Part shown: positions 11,421 to 24,151 of the stretch, in pieces
How the letters are laid out: the number at the start of each line of letters is the position of its first letter
Position numbering within the stretch: the stretch's first letter is position 1
NCBI GenBank assembly: GCA_025174535.1
Contig: JALBUN010000048.1
Coordinates: 186,001 to 250,000 of the forward strand
Origin: Cantharellus purpuraceus
Taxonomy: Eukaryota; Basidiomycota; Agaricomycetes; Cantharellales; Hydnaceae
Reading direction: 5' to 3'
DNA length: 64,000 nucleotides
Translations under genes and position numbers: made by a program
The notes under the pieces: generated by a model
Database searches by the model: none
The model's input: the letters and a program-made list of their open reading frames with translations, nothing else
What the model was told of the DNA's origin: nothing

Positions 11421-12657
11421 ATGCATCCACCACCCCCCACCGCCGGAAGTGCCTTGGATGGCGGCCACCCTGAACTGACAACCGAGCGCACCATCCACCT
11501 CACGCCAGCTGCTACCGACCCAATTGACTATCGTCCCCCGGGACGATTGGCCCATCGATCTCTTGAACCTCTTCTCTTTAAGACACACATGCCACACCCT
11601 CCACCTACGCCAAGAATAATCCCTCGAACCCTTCCATCAATCCCTTCGCCAAACATGTTGCACTCTCAGTTTCCCTTTCCTCTCGTCGACCTGCAACGTG
11701 TCTTTATCCACACCTCGCATAGTCAAGATGTTGCAGCACCTCGCGATCGTGGAGGCGCCAGGCCTGATGGCTCGGAGCCTGTGTACAATCGCATGCCTTC
11801 TAACGTCGCGTGTTCCGGTTCAAGTGCGTACGTCCTACTCTGTATTGGAACGCTCCTCTCATTTGTTAGCATTTTACCTGCTATCAAGTTGCTCGGCATT
11901 CTCCAGGTCAGATATCGATGAATGCTGCACTGCTCCAGACGGTTCACGTACACCAGTCAAAGGGTGGCCCCCGCTTCGAGCCGCTGTTCAATGCCGCCCT
12001 AGGCCCAATCTCACCATCCCACACTCTCCCTACCCCTCATCCTCAAAAAAGCTACATAAAGCATGAAGGACAACGCTTGCGCAGGCATTGGCAAGGACTT
12101 GAAATATCGAGCAATCTCCGAGGCGAGCATTATGACCCCGACCTCTCTGACCTATCCACCACAGATTTGGAAGATGGACCGTATCCCTCTTCAAGCTCAG
12201 CAATAGCGTCACCTATAACAACGGTTGCCTCCTCCCCAAATTTCAACGCCGCGACTGTTAAGCATAAGATCACGCAGAACACATCCGTGACGAAGGCTGA
12301 GTTAAATGAACTCTTTCCACCTTCGTCGCTTCACATCACTCCTACTGCTACCTTGTCTGACAGTAGAAAGTGGATATGCCAACATACTGGTTGTGGAAAG
12401 TTGATTAGGGGGCAAGACAAGAGGGCTCATGCATTAGAACATCGCGGCCTGAAGCGCTTTACTTGTAGTTGGTGAGTCCTTTAGGCAGTGATGGGATGAA
12501 AGGAACATAGTTGACACATCTCTCTGCATGCAGCGGAGGATCCTTTGCTCGCTCACAGGACAAACAAAGACACGTCAGGGAACAGGCTACCTGTGCTCAC
12601 TGGCAAGTCAATCCTTCTACAATGTTCCATGCACCTGAACACTGCGCTTCAGTCTAA
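11421..12657 (+). CDS. C2H2-type zinc-finger protein (ZF-A)
   Basis: Model: 11,421-11,823; 11,907-12,471; 12,534-12,657, about 363 residues. The 83-nt intron joins two long open frames in phase. The first two-thirds is Pro/Ser-rich and disordered. The C-terminus has a finger (CQHTGCGKLIRG, then H-x3-H) followed by a second (C, GGSFARSQDKQRH, then C). The last intron falls inside a cysteine codon of the second finger (TG|C), as in the four zinc-finger paralogues at 31-63 kb. With this splice the first two cysteines of finger 2 have one residue between them instead of two, so the finger may be degenerate or the splice site slightly different. It is a likely DNA-binding nuclear protein with unknown targets. 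Start is uncertain (11,157 and 11,343 also possible). Confidence 0.55.
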
Positions 12658-15133
12658 CCCGCCCTGTGGGGCGAAACGGTTCAAGAGGGGTGTGTCATAC
12701 GTGTTCTCAGGAAGAAGCAGAGCATGAGACACTTTCAGGTACTGACACTTGAAACAGACTCTGACAGAGACGGGCATTGTTATGTGACGCATTCCACTGC
12801 CCAATAGTGGTACTATTGGTGGTATGACGGTTGCTTACATGATTCATAATCTAGTAAGGATTTGGATGTACAAGAACAAGTATATTTCTTAGTAGCATAG
12901 TTGATGGGATTATCGGTTTGGAGGCGATACTTCTTACTGCAAAGGGGCTTTTATAGCGATATGTTCTACTTCACTCTGTATAACATGTAATGTGATATAA
13001 GATGCTAATAGAAGACTGGCTGTATTGATACAACAAGTGTTGGGATAAATTACTCATTCGTCGCTGATATTACAAAACGTAACGCACATCAGTCTCGTGG
13101 CCGTAGATAAGTGAGGGCTGTGGGATGCCCCCTTTATTCGGTTGACCACAAAGCTTGAGATGGCTTGCTAGCGCTCCGAAAACGTGCAACATCGGAGGGT
13201 GTATGATGTGATGCAACTTGCTGCACCAACTGACTAGTATCAGATCCAGTGCTAATTTTACATAACCATGCATCCATTCCGTTGCAACATGTGGATTTCT
13301 GCCCTGGATTGCGTCCACCCACTGGCAAGTCAGTCGCAAATAGCCCGCTTGAGCGATCTGGCATGGAGGTGGGTCCCATCAAATAAGCAAGAAGACGTTT
13401 TGCCTCTGCGCAAGGTTGGAAATTAGGGTTCGCTTGGAGTTGAACACTTGAATCTCTCACACCATCCGACTGTGTAAGGTATGCCTGGACAGTATCATAT
13501 GTACTGCACCAAATCAAAACCGCTATCCTATGGACCATGGTATGTCGTGCATCTCCACCGCCTCTTCTGGACTTGAGGAGTAGGTCTTCTAGGGATGGCT
13601 GTTGTAAGTTTCAGCGCCCTCGTTGAACGGGCCGTACTCCATATTGACTTCTGAAAATGACGTAGTTCTCCAAGCCTTAATACTATCGATTCCACCGATC
13701 TTTGACTTTGAGTCAGGGATAAAGTCAGATCACCGCCAAACATGGGATCACCACTTTCGCCGATCTGCTTGTCCGGATATAGATACTTTGGTCAAATTCA
13801 TTTGATGCGGTGCGTCCCAATGTCTTCCACCCTGCTTATTAAACACTGTCTTTGGTTTGCATAGTACCCGCTGGTAGTCGGCACCTCTTGACGGTACCCC
13901 TCTGTCTGCAGCTCCATGAGTTGTCCAAAGTTATAGTAAGCATCGGACTCGATACACCAATGACCTTGATATATTAGCCTTGTAGTTCTTCCCGTGTCGG
14001 GTTCAGTCCGTCGCGTGTCGCATGTTTTGTAGGTGCAACACCTCATTGTGTTCGATTCTGGGTCCCTGCGTGAATCCCTTTGTGACTAGAGAGCAATCAA
14101 TTCTCATCTCTTTTCACAAACTCATCTAGCTTCAGTTCAGCCCCGACATCACTCGCAAGACTGCAGACGACGAGTTGGGCCATGGGCCACACGCACTCAG
14201 CACCCGCATCGCGACATAGGTCGCAGATGACGCCGGGTCCACTGAATGGCTCTACCGGAGCTGGTGCCTTGGGCGGTCCACTCCGCTTCGATGCGGCCTC
14301 CAGGTCCTCGCGTATCCGCACCATGAGCATATTTATTTATCTCCTGGCATAAGTTTTAAGTCCACGCCTGGACTTCCTTGTTCATCGAGTTGCTCCACAA
14401 CAGTGCATCAGGTTGCACCGTTGCTTTGAAAAAGATCCTTAGTGCCGTCTCAAGTCATCGTGTTGAAAACTACATCAAGCCATTAGGTGAGTATTCCGAT
14501 TATGACTATGTTTCTAACTCAGCATAAATAGCATCTAGACCTGAGCTATCAAGGCAAGTGTAGCCGTATCTTCCCTGATGTTCCTGGGTTGCTGGAGCTA
14601 TGCAATGTGACATAAATGTTTGCTAATTATATATGACGCACATACGTGCTACAGGTTGTCACAGAATCAGTTGTGGGGCCTATGGCATGCCCGGTGACAT
14701 CAAGGTCATTGGCTGCAGAAACTGTAAAGGGGGAAGTGATACGAGGGTATGATTTATAGGCCGACATGCTCCTGATGTTCGCTACCCAAATTTAAGGCGC
14801 CTAGAGCGAAAGATTGAGGGTACGGGTGTATATGCGGCAATCCACGCACACTAGAAATAAGCGATAATTAATGTCGTCGTCTGCAACTCGAGCCATGGCA
14901 ATACTCACCATTTAGTGACACTAATCAAGTGCCAAGGCCATCTCCTCTTTGGTGACTTGAATCATGAATCGTGGGCTCTCCTTGATCCATCAGAGAAACA
15001 TCTCCATTTAAAAGTCCATTACTGCATATTGTGGAGAATAATGCAAGAATTAGGACGTGTATTTCTTGCCTGGAAAATCCATGTATATTGACAAGATGTT
15101 TAACACAGCATTGGCAGGGAATAGGAAACAGTC
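12658..15133. other. Region with coding-like minus-strand fragments
   Basis: Several minus-strand frames look protein-like but I cannot join or identify them. They are 13,134-13,600 (a segment with LEDLLLKSRRGGGDARHTM and later LIWCSTYDTVQAYL), 13,798-14,000 (RRTEPDTGRTTRLIYQGHW) and 14,097-14,330 (with CDLCRDAGAECVWP). They may be exons of one unrecognised gene or a decayed one. 14,340-15,133 shows nothing. Confidence 0.3.
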
Positions 15134-15725
15134 TCAGTAATGAGGAGGCGGCCCAGTTTGGTTTCCTGGGTGTGCGAAACCACCGACAAAGTGGTCAGGT
15201 TTTCGGCCCTGCTTGTGGTCAGCATACAAACAGAAAAAGCAGTATTAGAAAAGGTGTCTCACGGGAAGATACGCTTGCTGTGGGCTCCCTGGGGGCTATA
15301 TTCGATGAGAAATTTAGTGACACTTTGAAGTTAAACTACAATATATGGGAAGCTCACAGGTCCATATCCATCTCCCGGGGGGTAATTCATTCCATTCGAC
15401 ATGGGGAGTTCAGATGCGGCGTACATCAGATCGGGTCCGTGTGTGTTACGACGACGCTTGAAAAGACGACCAAGACACAAGCAACATAAAATGAGGAGAC
15501 CAAGGCCAATGACTAGAAATGTAATTGGGTCAAGAACTGGAATAATTGGGCCGTCAATGACTTCTTACGGGATGGGATTACAATGGCAGCGATAAGGCCC
15601 CTTGCAAAGCGGCGACCTCTAGATCTACCTATCGAGTGGCCTGTGGCTCTGGCAATGATGGCGGCAGCATGAGCTCCTCGGAGAGATAGAGATGCAATTA
15701 CTGCGAGGGTAATAAGTGAGTGCAT
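15134..15725 (-). CDS. Small single-pass membrane protein with PPxY tail
   Basis: The minus-strand protein starts with a signal peptide (MHSLITLAVIASLSLRGAHA), then a short lumenal or external part rich in Arg and Gly. One membrane segment follows (core FLVIGLGLLILCCLCLG) and a basic stop-transfer FKRRR. The cytosolic Pro/Gly-rich tail ends PPPHY, a PPxY motif that binds WW domains such as those of Rsp5/Nedd4 ubiquitin ligases. Exons: 15,725-15,569, 15,536-15,358, 15,295-15,263, 15,208-15,134 (147 residues). The first intron would be only 32 nt. An alternative donor after 15,629 gives a 92-nt intron and 127 residues in the same frame. Type I topology is inferred. Role unknown; an adaptor bringing a ubiquitin ligase to a membrane is one guess. 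Confidence 0.6.
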
Positions 15726-18500
15726 GATTTTTAGTGCAACAAAAGCGACATACTATGACTTTATAGTCTTTCCTGGTATGACCTCACCATGGCTGTTTAG
15801 GATATCTGTACTTCCCGTTTGGGTAGTCTCGGAACTTCAAGACAATGTGCCGAACTCAGTTTGAGCGGAGATCCAAGCCTGAGTGCCAACCTAACGATTA
15901 GTCACTTCTGCCCATGCTACGGAAGGCTTCACATGAGAGCGTTACAGTCATTCTGAAAGCGCTTAGTAGTGCTAAGACACGAGTGGCATATAAATTAATT
16001 TCTCGTGATCTCAACAATTGTCATTGATTACTAGCATTCAATAGCTTCTGCATTGAAGTTAGGTGAATGCAGGAGGTGACATCTAAGGAAAGGGAAAACA
16101 TCTTCAGAGCAGTGAGAGCCAGGGAGGAGGAAAAGAAGCAATGATTTTCGCTCTTGGCTCGTTGCTATGTGAGCGGCTTGAGGCAACAGAACGAATGTTC
16201 AATTGCCTTGAACATGCCTAAAATTCCGAGCATAGCCGTAAGTTGCCGTATGATACGCCAACACAGTAACGGCAGTTCAATCGAACCAGCCCAGACTTGA
16301 CATGCGCGGTGGAATTGGAAGAGAAGCTTGAAAAAGCGCCCCGACCGCACACAAGTTTGCATGACTTCCAATTTCCAATTATCCCAAGGTTTCTTTTGCC
16401 TCAAAAAGACATCCTTCCGTCATAGGCACTCAGGAGATATGCGCGTGTTAAAGGGAGGAGCAGGCAGAGAGTTGCAGGAAGATCACGGGAATGACGCCTG
16501 AGGCCCAAGAGTCGATCGAATGTGGAAAGTAACATGATGCAACATCTGAAAGCTTGCAATCATCACTTGGAACTGGAATCAAAAACTTGATGTGACACTA
16601 GTAAGAGGTGACTGCACATTTAAGAAGTGATAAGTCCGCCCGTTAACTTGGTATAGTATGACATGCAGGGAGGAACAAAAACAGATGAATAGCAAGAGCG
16701 TTCCCGATGTGTATCAGAATCAATGCGGGCCGCTAGGAATTTCTCCATGGAACGTCATATACAGTGCAAACTTGACGTGGTCAAGCCATAAGAAAGCACG
16801 CATTGGTCTTCAAGAAGATACATCAGTTCGGTTAACACCCCATCGACGGAGGTCCCCGGCCAGTACCTACGTACTCGGCAGAATTTCCAAGTTGGCTCTT
16901 ATCTACGTCAGGGCCATTTTCAGTACCAAACAACGAAAGTTACCTCATGGGACGGATCTACATAACCAGAAAAGCGTAGAGTGTGGTGGTGCATACTGCT
17001 TATAAATGGTACAAAACCTCTACACGTTCTGCTTGCTCCCGGCCCCTTAGTGAGGCGTTTTCTCCGAGTCACTGCCGTCCGATGGCATTATTACAAACCC
17101 TCCTCCAGGTCTTCTCCCCCCTTCCCTCTGGATTTGTTGACTATTCTGTGAACCTTCGGGGCGGGCAACCGCCAGCGCGACCAGACAATGTTGTCGCTAG
17201 GAAGACTGGTCTAGGTAGGTCAAGGTATTGCGTGGACTGTCACAGGTCGGGCAACATAGCCGCTAAGTCAGGTGCGGGAGGGTGGAGGGGTCGGGCTGCT
17301 TCAAGCCTCTGGCACCTAAAGTAGGACAACTAGGGTATCTTCAGCTTGAGATCTACGCCAGCGGCAGATCATGAATGTCGGTACCGAAGTACTGACCTGG
17401 GACCTGTTGGTCTGCCGTTGGCGTCCAACCATACGGCAACTACCGGAGAAGGCCGGTTAAATGATCTGAGAGTGTATTTTTCTGATATAGCCTCGTGATG
17501 CGTAACGGACCTCGACACCGCAACACAGCAAGCGACAGCTGATTGCCGTCAGAATCCGCAAGAAGAAAGGTTCCGGCCACACAACAGCAGAATATCCTTG
17601 ACTTCTGGGAACTTTAACCCAATTTGTGAGAAGCGATGCATGCCCTTCCATACAGAAGCTTTATCGTATAACTCCCGAAGACTGGATATTAATGCCTCAC
17701 GCATCCAGGCTTCTAGACAGCCACATAGGTGGTGTACGAGGTGTTCGATCACATTCAATATTTCTTCGAAAACATGGGGGAGGTGGAGAATCTCGTTATG
17801 TCTGACGCAGCTCTGCACCCACGGATCTTCAGTATGAGCCTACCGCTTGCATGTCTGCCCGAGAATGCAGCCTCCGCAAGACAAGTTTACTGTTTCACCG
17901 GACGGAGGTGTAACAAGCCCAAAGGCCGGTCTCAGCCACCAGGATCGCCCTCTACACAGCAGGTCCCCGGAAACCTGTAGCGCGATAATTTTTCTTCTCA
18001 CACCTTTTTGGGGGGATTTGAGGGTTTAATCCAATGTGAATACTATTCCGCCAGTTGGCCATACATTTGGCCATGGGTCCGGCACTGGCTTCTCTGTTAT
18101 CTGAGATGGTGATAGGTCGGCTCGTTGAATGTTGTTCTCGTGGAGTAAACGTACTTGAAGGTTCGTGGCTGGCAAGGTGGTGACTTTTGCAATGTTACTA
18201 GACGTCCACGAAAAACGAACCAGCAGTCCTAATATATAACTTGTTGACGTCCAGATGCTGTACCAGTCGCTTTCTGGTGTGGATGGTGGTGATGAGGACG
18301 AAAGGAGATGCATTTTCCATGCTCGAGAATCTGCGGGTGTCATTGACGCTCAATCGTGAAGTCAAATTACAGACATTTATACCGTGAGGATCTTCATGGT
18401 ATTTATCTTGGATCGGGTAGTAGAAGTTAAAACGTTTCAACATGAAAGCCGAGTGCTCTTCGTGAGCGTATGTCGCATGAACAGGAACCGAATGCTCACT

Positions 18501-18536
18501 AAGGCTGGCCCACTAGGGAAGGCTGGCCCACTAGGG
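18501..18536. repeat. 18-bp perfect tandem duplication
   Basis: The unit AAGGCTGGCCCACTAGGG occurs twice without spacing or mismatch (18,501-18,518 and 18,519-18,536). Confidence 0.95.
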
Positions 18537-19913
18537 CTCACCTTGCCCTCCCTTGTGTCCCGGGCCGATTCAGTGACATGAACCTTTCTGTAGTCTTATG
18601 AGTTAAGAGAAGGGGATGTGTACGAGAGCTAGGGCTACATATGGATATTATGCAATACGCCTTCTAGGTAAGGGACGCCTAATCCTGGATGATATGGATC
18701 GGAGGGCAGGCCACGAGAATATCAGTGTCTAAGACTCTTTATCAGCCAAAGATATATATGTATCATGTTACTTAATAGAGTTACCCGCACGACTACCCTC
18801 ACCTGAAAATGACAGTGTCGAAAATCGGGTTCTGCTGGCGAACGCAACGAAATAATCGTTGTGGACCAATGACGAACCAAGAAGATGGAAAATAGGCATG
18901 AGAAGCCGGTAATATAAGTAAAACTTGTCAGAGCCTGAGCGAGCCACTAGCATGAAGATACTCATAGCTACCTAAAGTTACTCACCCAAATCAGACTCTT
19001 GACAATTAGGACGTGGCCCATATTCGCTACCAGAAGTAATGTCACCATAATCGATTGTCAGGGTCGGTGCCTGTCATGATAGGGTCGCTTGCAATCGCTT
19101 CTTCGTTTCAAAAGGTGGGCGATCGTCATATACCTCGATAGCAACGCAGAAACGCCTGAAGGAACTAGTCAAGTATTGGTCAGACAGCTCGTAGAAGCTG
19201 GGTGCCGCAGGATGCCGTCACCGAACCGGGGCACTGAGCCCCGAGACATTTTGACACGGTTGCAGATCCAATCCAATCATCATATGCCCTTTCGGCACAG
19301 AAAAGGCCTCGTGCCCGAGGACTGTCAATAAATGTGAACTTGCGAAGAAGTGAACCGTGAGCTTGGCCCAAGCATCCAAAAATTACAGTGATGTGCCTGT
19401 CGTCGTTGAGACTGTACGACATTTCAAGATTTGAGTATACAGTCATAAAGAGGCTGTCTTGACCAGCTCGTCAAGAACTGTACTACCTAGGCTTCGTTGG
19501 TAGCATCATTCAACCTCAGAAATCAGCGGTAAGCATGCGACCACAAGACACTGCGACAAAGTTGGATATCAAAACTAATGTGAGAGATTACTATTGCGAC
19601 GAACTTGAGTAGTAGCACGGTCGTATGAAGCTGTCATTCACACTTGTTCCAACTTAATTCATGCAGAATGCGACTCGTGTGGGATAGATCTGCTACTGCT
19701 CCCGGGGGGGGGGGAGGGGGTGCCAGTGCTTGTTGACTTCGTTTTTTCTTTTCTTTTCTTGTCGCTTATTTTTCCCCTGTTCTCTCCTTGCTTTGTCTTG
19801 CCGTGAATGGCTTCGTGACAACTGATATAAATATACGGTTAGATATGACAATGGTTGGCAGCGAGATGGGTAGTGCTGCGTTCACGTACCGCAAGGCAGT
19901 AATTATGCGAAGG

Positions 19914-20152
19914 GATGTAGGTCTCCCGATAGCTGATTGGAGGACAAATGAACTCACTACAAGGCTACTCCCGAATTTCCGAACCTAAGCAACTTGGAAA
20001 AGCAACTTGGAAAATTGAGTCCGGTAATGGAGTCCGGTGATGTAGGTCTTCCGATAACTGATTGGAGGACGAACTCACTCACTACAGGGCTACTCACAAA
20101 TTTCCGAACCTAAGCAACTTGGAAAATTGAGTCCGGTAATGGAATCCGGTCT
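19914..20152. repeat. Diverged two-unit tandem repeat of about 120 bp
   Basis: Unit 1 (19,914-20,038) and unit 2 (20,039-20,152) both begin GATGTAGGTCT and share the run through CCGAACCTAAGCAACTTGG to GAGTCCGGTAATGG. Unit 1 carries an extra internal copy of AGCAACTTGGAAA. Both lie just upstream of the dehydrogenase gene. Confidence 0.85.
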
Positions 20153-20589
20153 CAAATCAACCGAAGTCGGGTGTCCATCACCGGATATCTCTTTTGGACG
20201 AAATGGGCGCCATGTGGGTTCTTGTGTACCGCTAGCAAAAGAGACAGCGCGTTTTCAACAAAATCGTCCCCATATTTGATCAGCGCTCGAGTTTCTGTCT
20301 TTGCCGAGTCATATAAATCTGTGTTACAGTCCGTTACGCGTTACTCAAGGTATTCGAGGGCCTGTCAGGGAAGCAGATTATCTGATCGTCCATCCGTAGC
20401 CGTATTTCACGAACATCCTGAGATCCTACAGATTTGTGGTACACGCCCATCATGTGCCCGTTTCTCCGGGAACGTCATCGTCCGAAGCGTTCTCGTGGGA
20501 CTGAAGGCATGGACTACTTAAGTTCATAGTTCCAGCAATTATTCAACTCACCCTCCTCCAAACATTTACTCCCCATCCCACTTTGCATA

Positions 20590-21790
20590 ATGCCCGACAG
20601 TGCAGGAGGGTTCTCGTCGAGCAAAGTCTGGCTCATCACAGGTTGGCCTCTCCACTAGAAACCATAGACTTGAAATATAACACCTCTTCTGGATAGGCAC
20701 ATCTTCTGGCCTAGGACGATGTATGGCACTGACCGCTCTGCAGCGGAACGACAAAGTTATTGCGACCGCCCGTGATATAAAGGAAATCGAGGACCTTAGG
20801 ATATCTGGTGCACACGTTATGCAGCTAGATGTACGAGACGACTTCTCAGTGATTCAACGAAAAGCGGCGGAGGCAATCGAAGTATATGGTCGAATCGATG
20901 TTGTTGGCAAGTAGTCCAGATAGGAAAAAATACTTGTGACTTATTCTTATGTCAGTCAACAATGCTGGCTTTGCAATGTTTGGTGCGTTGGAGGAAGTAG
21001 GGTAAGCCCTTCTCTACAGGCACTTGGAGATTAATGAGCTTACCAGAGTAACATTGCAGGGCGGAAGGATTCATGGAGCAATACAAGACCAACGTATTTG
21101 GCGTTATCAACGTCACCCACGCATTCCTTCCACATATGCGTGAACGAGGCAACGGAACTATCGTCGTCGTTGGCAGCAGATCTGGTTGGAAAACTCAGTC
21201 TGCTGTAAGTACTCTAGATCATTTTAGAGCTATATCTCATATGTTTTATTCTGTTAGCTCGTTGGTATGCACAATTGATCGAAAGAATGAGTACCTCCGA
21301 CTAATTAGTGAAACAGGACCATACGGGAGCTCGAAGGCCGCGGTTCATGGTGAGTATATTGGCATGAAGCAATCATGCGACTGATATAAAAGGGGACCAT
21401 CCAGCAATCGCCGAGTCATTAACAGAAGAACTGCGACCGTTTGGTATTCGGGTGCTGCTTGTCCAACCAGGTGGATTCCGCACTCAGATGATCGTCAATT
21501 GCGAACTCAAATCTGAGAACATGGTCCGCCCAGCATACATTCCATACCACTCATTGTGCGCGAAAGTGCTTCAGGGCGTGCACGGTTCCCAACCGGGAGA
21601 TCCACACAAAGCATCCAGCATCATTGCTGACGTCGTGCGTGGGGAGGGCTGCGCCATTGGGAAAAATTGGCCCAATGTGTTATACCTAGGTGAAGACGCT
21701 GAACATGACATACGATCAAAGTGCCAGCAAGTACTAGACCGATTAGACGATGCGGAGTGGCGCGATATTGGGCGGGGAGTATCAGTGTAA
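20590..21790 (+). CDS. Short-chain dehydrogenase/reductase with a GC-AG intron
   Basis: A classical NAD(P)-dependent short-chain dehydrogenase of about 300 residues. Motifs in order: cofactor loop TGTSSGLG, acidic turn LDVRDD, VNNAGFA, IVVVGSRSGW with the catalytic Ser, YGSSK (YxxxK), and VQPGGFRT. Exons: 20,590-20,641; 20,697-20,906; 20,956-21,001; 21,060-21,204; an exon ending at 21,349; 21,405-21,790. Intron 2 (20,907-20,955) begins GCAAGT rather than GT and is needed to restore VVVNNAG. The acceptor of intron 4 is ambiguous (21,285 or 21,291 keep the frame; the intron is also open if unspliced). Substrate is unknown. The GSRSGWKT and PGGFRT sequences resemble those of fungal ketoreductase-like oxidoreductases. 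Confidence 0.85.
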
Positions 21791-22372
21791 GAAGCGAAGT
21801 AGTGGTCTTGTTTTTGGACATTGGCTTTGCTACTGTCATTCATATATACCCTTGTACTTGTAAACGCAAGATGAAGTTGGGTTGTCGTGGCGAAAGAAGT
21901 TCGAGAAGCCGCGGACTTATGCGATTCCTCCGCGGGCGGGCCATCAACTATGGCTTCTTCAATCATTGTACTCTAAACAACGAAAAAAGCTGGAATGCAT
22001 CTTACTCGACTTCAAAGTCAAAAGATAGTCACCGCACACCTTTGATTCGGGTCCTAAAAAAACCGTCTACTGCAATAGGTTTATGTAACTCAGATCCCGG
22101 TGGTACACATACCGGTGCGTCGTGACAACGAAAATAACTCGAGCACGCCCAAATAGTCATATCTTAGTCTCGGACGACAATGGTCCGGGCCAAAGTACGT
22201 GCAGCCCTGTTGCGAGGACACAGATAACATCCGACATTCCAGGCATAGTGTCTGAAAACGTCTTTGGGACTAATTGGTTTGACAAATACCACATAATCAT
22301 ATAACATACAAGTGGTGAAATACCCATCAAGATTCGAGAAGGCATACAGTATAATTTGAGATACCCGGCATG
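21791..22372. other. Intergenic between convergent genes
   Basis: Lies between two genes that both end here (dehydrogenase + and the unrecognised gene -). No coding signal seen. Confidence 0.4.
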
Positions 22373-24151
22373 TCAGCTTAACCGCCACCGCACATCTTTC
22401 CAATCGATAGCTCCCCGCTCGAGCTGAGGCTTCCTCGCGTCTGACATCTCTTTCAGCATCTCTGCCTCAGCCATCTCTTCATCTAAATATGTCACAGGCA
22501 CCCTCTCCTCGATCAGGAGGTTACTATTCGCAACGTTCAGCGCCGTGAACCGGTAATGTCGCCACCGAGGGTGCATGTGATCGCTCAAGAGCACTCCGCA
22601 GTATTCGTCCTCGCAGATGAGCCTGATGTTGCCCTCCTTGTCGTGGAATACGCACTCTGCATCAGCGGTAGAAGGGCACCCTCCGTGATTATGAGGGATG
22701 GAACTCCTCACGGTGGGTAAGCCGAATGTCGCATGAGGGATAGTTGGTGACCCGCTGAGAACAAGATGATTATTAGATCCTGCCGTGCGCTGATGTAGAT
22801 ACCCGGGCGCCCCGGGATGATCCTGCAGCAACTTCTCGTATTCGTGCAATTCCACATCCAAATGAAGATGCTCTTCGCACGATTGATTAGATTGACAACA
22901 GCACGATTCAATTATCCCATCCATTTGTGGCTTTGGGGGAGGAGGAGCGCATAACATAACTTCTACTTCGCTTTCTTCGCCCTCATCTTCGGTCCCGGGC
23001 CACGTGGTAGACCATGAATCGGACACGCATTCGGTATCAGAGTCTGCTTCTTGACTGCATTCATAATATTTGGGACACGCAGTTTCTGAAGACCGCACCG
23101 GTATCCCGCTCTTGCTGGTTTCTCTCCAAGATCGAGATTGTCTGGCAGGAGATCTTGCTAAGCCCAATACAAAGCAGGCCCAATCGAACGCTAATCGAAA
23201 TGGTGCAACAAGCGCGCCGCCACAAGAAGTCCGCCTGTCACCTGCAAGGGCCTCATGGGAGGATGTTGGTTGCCGCTTCGCAGCAGCACGCTTTGTCACT
23301 GGCACATTATCAAGCTTCCCATAAAAAATACCCGAGGTGTGAGAACGGAAACACCGTCATCAACCAAAAATCACATACCTTATAAGGGGTGCCAGATGAC
23401 GAGCCCTGGAGCATGCCATCCGAGCCAAAAGCTGACCAGTTTGTGGACCATCTTGGCGGGAGGGAGAGCAGGGAGTCGCTTGACTGGGGCGATGCCGGGG
23501 ATTGATCAGTGCGGTCGTGTACAACACGTAGTCGAGAACATGCTACGGATTGGTCTTCACGTAAGCGTCCGGTTTTGCGACATCGCACGACAAGCAAAAA
23601 TCAGCTCCTATGGAACATACCTTCCGCTTCAATGTTCTCTTCCTCGTTCAGCGAACATGGGCGTTTTTTGTGGCGAGGTGACCCCGGGATCTCTTGGAGC
23701 GTTCCTGTGACATATGGCGTATCGTATCCATATTTTTCACGTGGATTCCATAAATTAATGGGCCTCCAAGATTTGCCATCTTGGTCATGAGCCCTGCAAG
23801 AATTGCGTCAGCGTAACGGAATTTCTTAACGTGTGAGGTGCCTTACACTTTGTTTTGAGTAGGGTAAATGCATGTGCAAGGGCGACGAGCCTCGAACCTA
23901 TCTAGAGGGGCACTATCACCAAACTGCGAGTGGGTATCGCCTCGTCTTTGCCAGGTCTTCGTTGGCCCCCATAACTCGCTCTGTGTATTAACCTCTCCGT
24001 GTACCAGCGGGGATATGTTTCGTGAAGCTCGCAGCGATGGAGGATGCCTAGTTACGCCTGAAGATGAGCATGCCGAGGAAGTGTCCGACACGGATGCAGA
24101 TGACGAGGACGCCTGACGACGAGGAGACCTTCGGAAGCATTCTTCATACAT
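22373..24151 (-). CDS. Unrecognised 500-residue protein
   Basis: Five exons (24,151-23,993; 23,901-23,849; 23,793-23,621; 23,554-23,379; 23,314-22,373) join in frame to 500 residues; introns are 55-91 nt. No family is recognised. A Ser-rich N-terminus is followed by a compact part, LVALAHAFTLLK then WRPINLWNPREKYGYDTPYV, which looks like a folded conserved core. A long Ser/Glu-rich linker with an acidic patch (EDEGEESEVEV) and a Cys cluster (ESCCCQSNQSCEEH) follows. Last comes a second folded part, CVFHDKEGNIRLICEDEYCG then HPRWRHYRF, whose Cys and His could bind metal. No signal peptide or membrane segment. The initiator Met is the first in an open frame and could lie further upstream. Confidence 0.7.

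Larger units (their letters stand above)
15726..20589. other. Region without callable genes
   Basis: Nothing recognisable in nearly 4.9 kb. Minus-strand frames at 17,549-17,818, 18,026-18,343 and 18,198-18,443 are open but match no family I know. A G-run occurs near 19,705-19,720, and tandem repeats lie at 18,501-18,536 and 19,914-20,152. Exons of an unrecognised, intron-rich gene could be hidden here. Confidence 0.35.

Noticed and set aside
14040..14075. tRNA T-arm-like GTTCGATTC
   Set aside because: The flanking bases do not form a T stem, and no acceptor or anticodon arm fits on either strand.
18026..18343. Possible ABC-transporter linker (WPTGGIVF)
   Set aside because: The match is a few residues only; no Walker or signature motif lies downstream.
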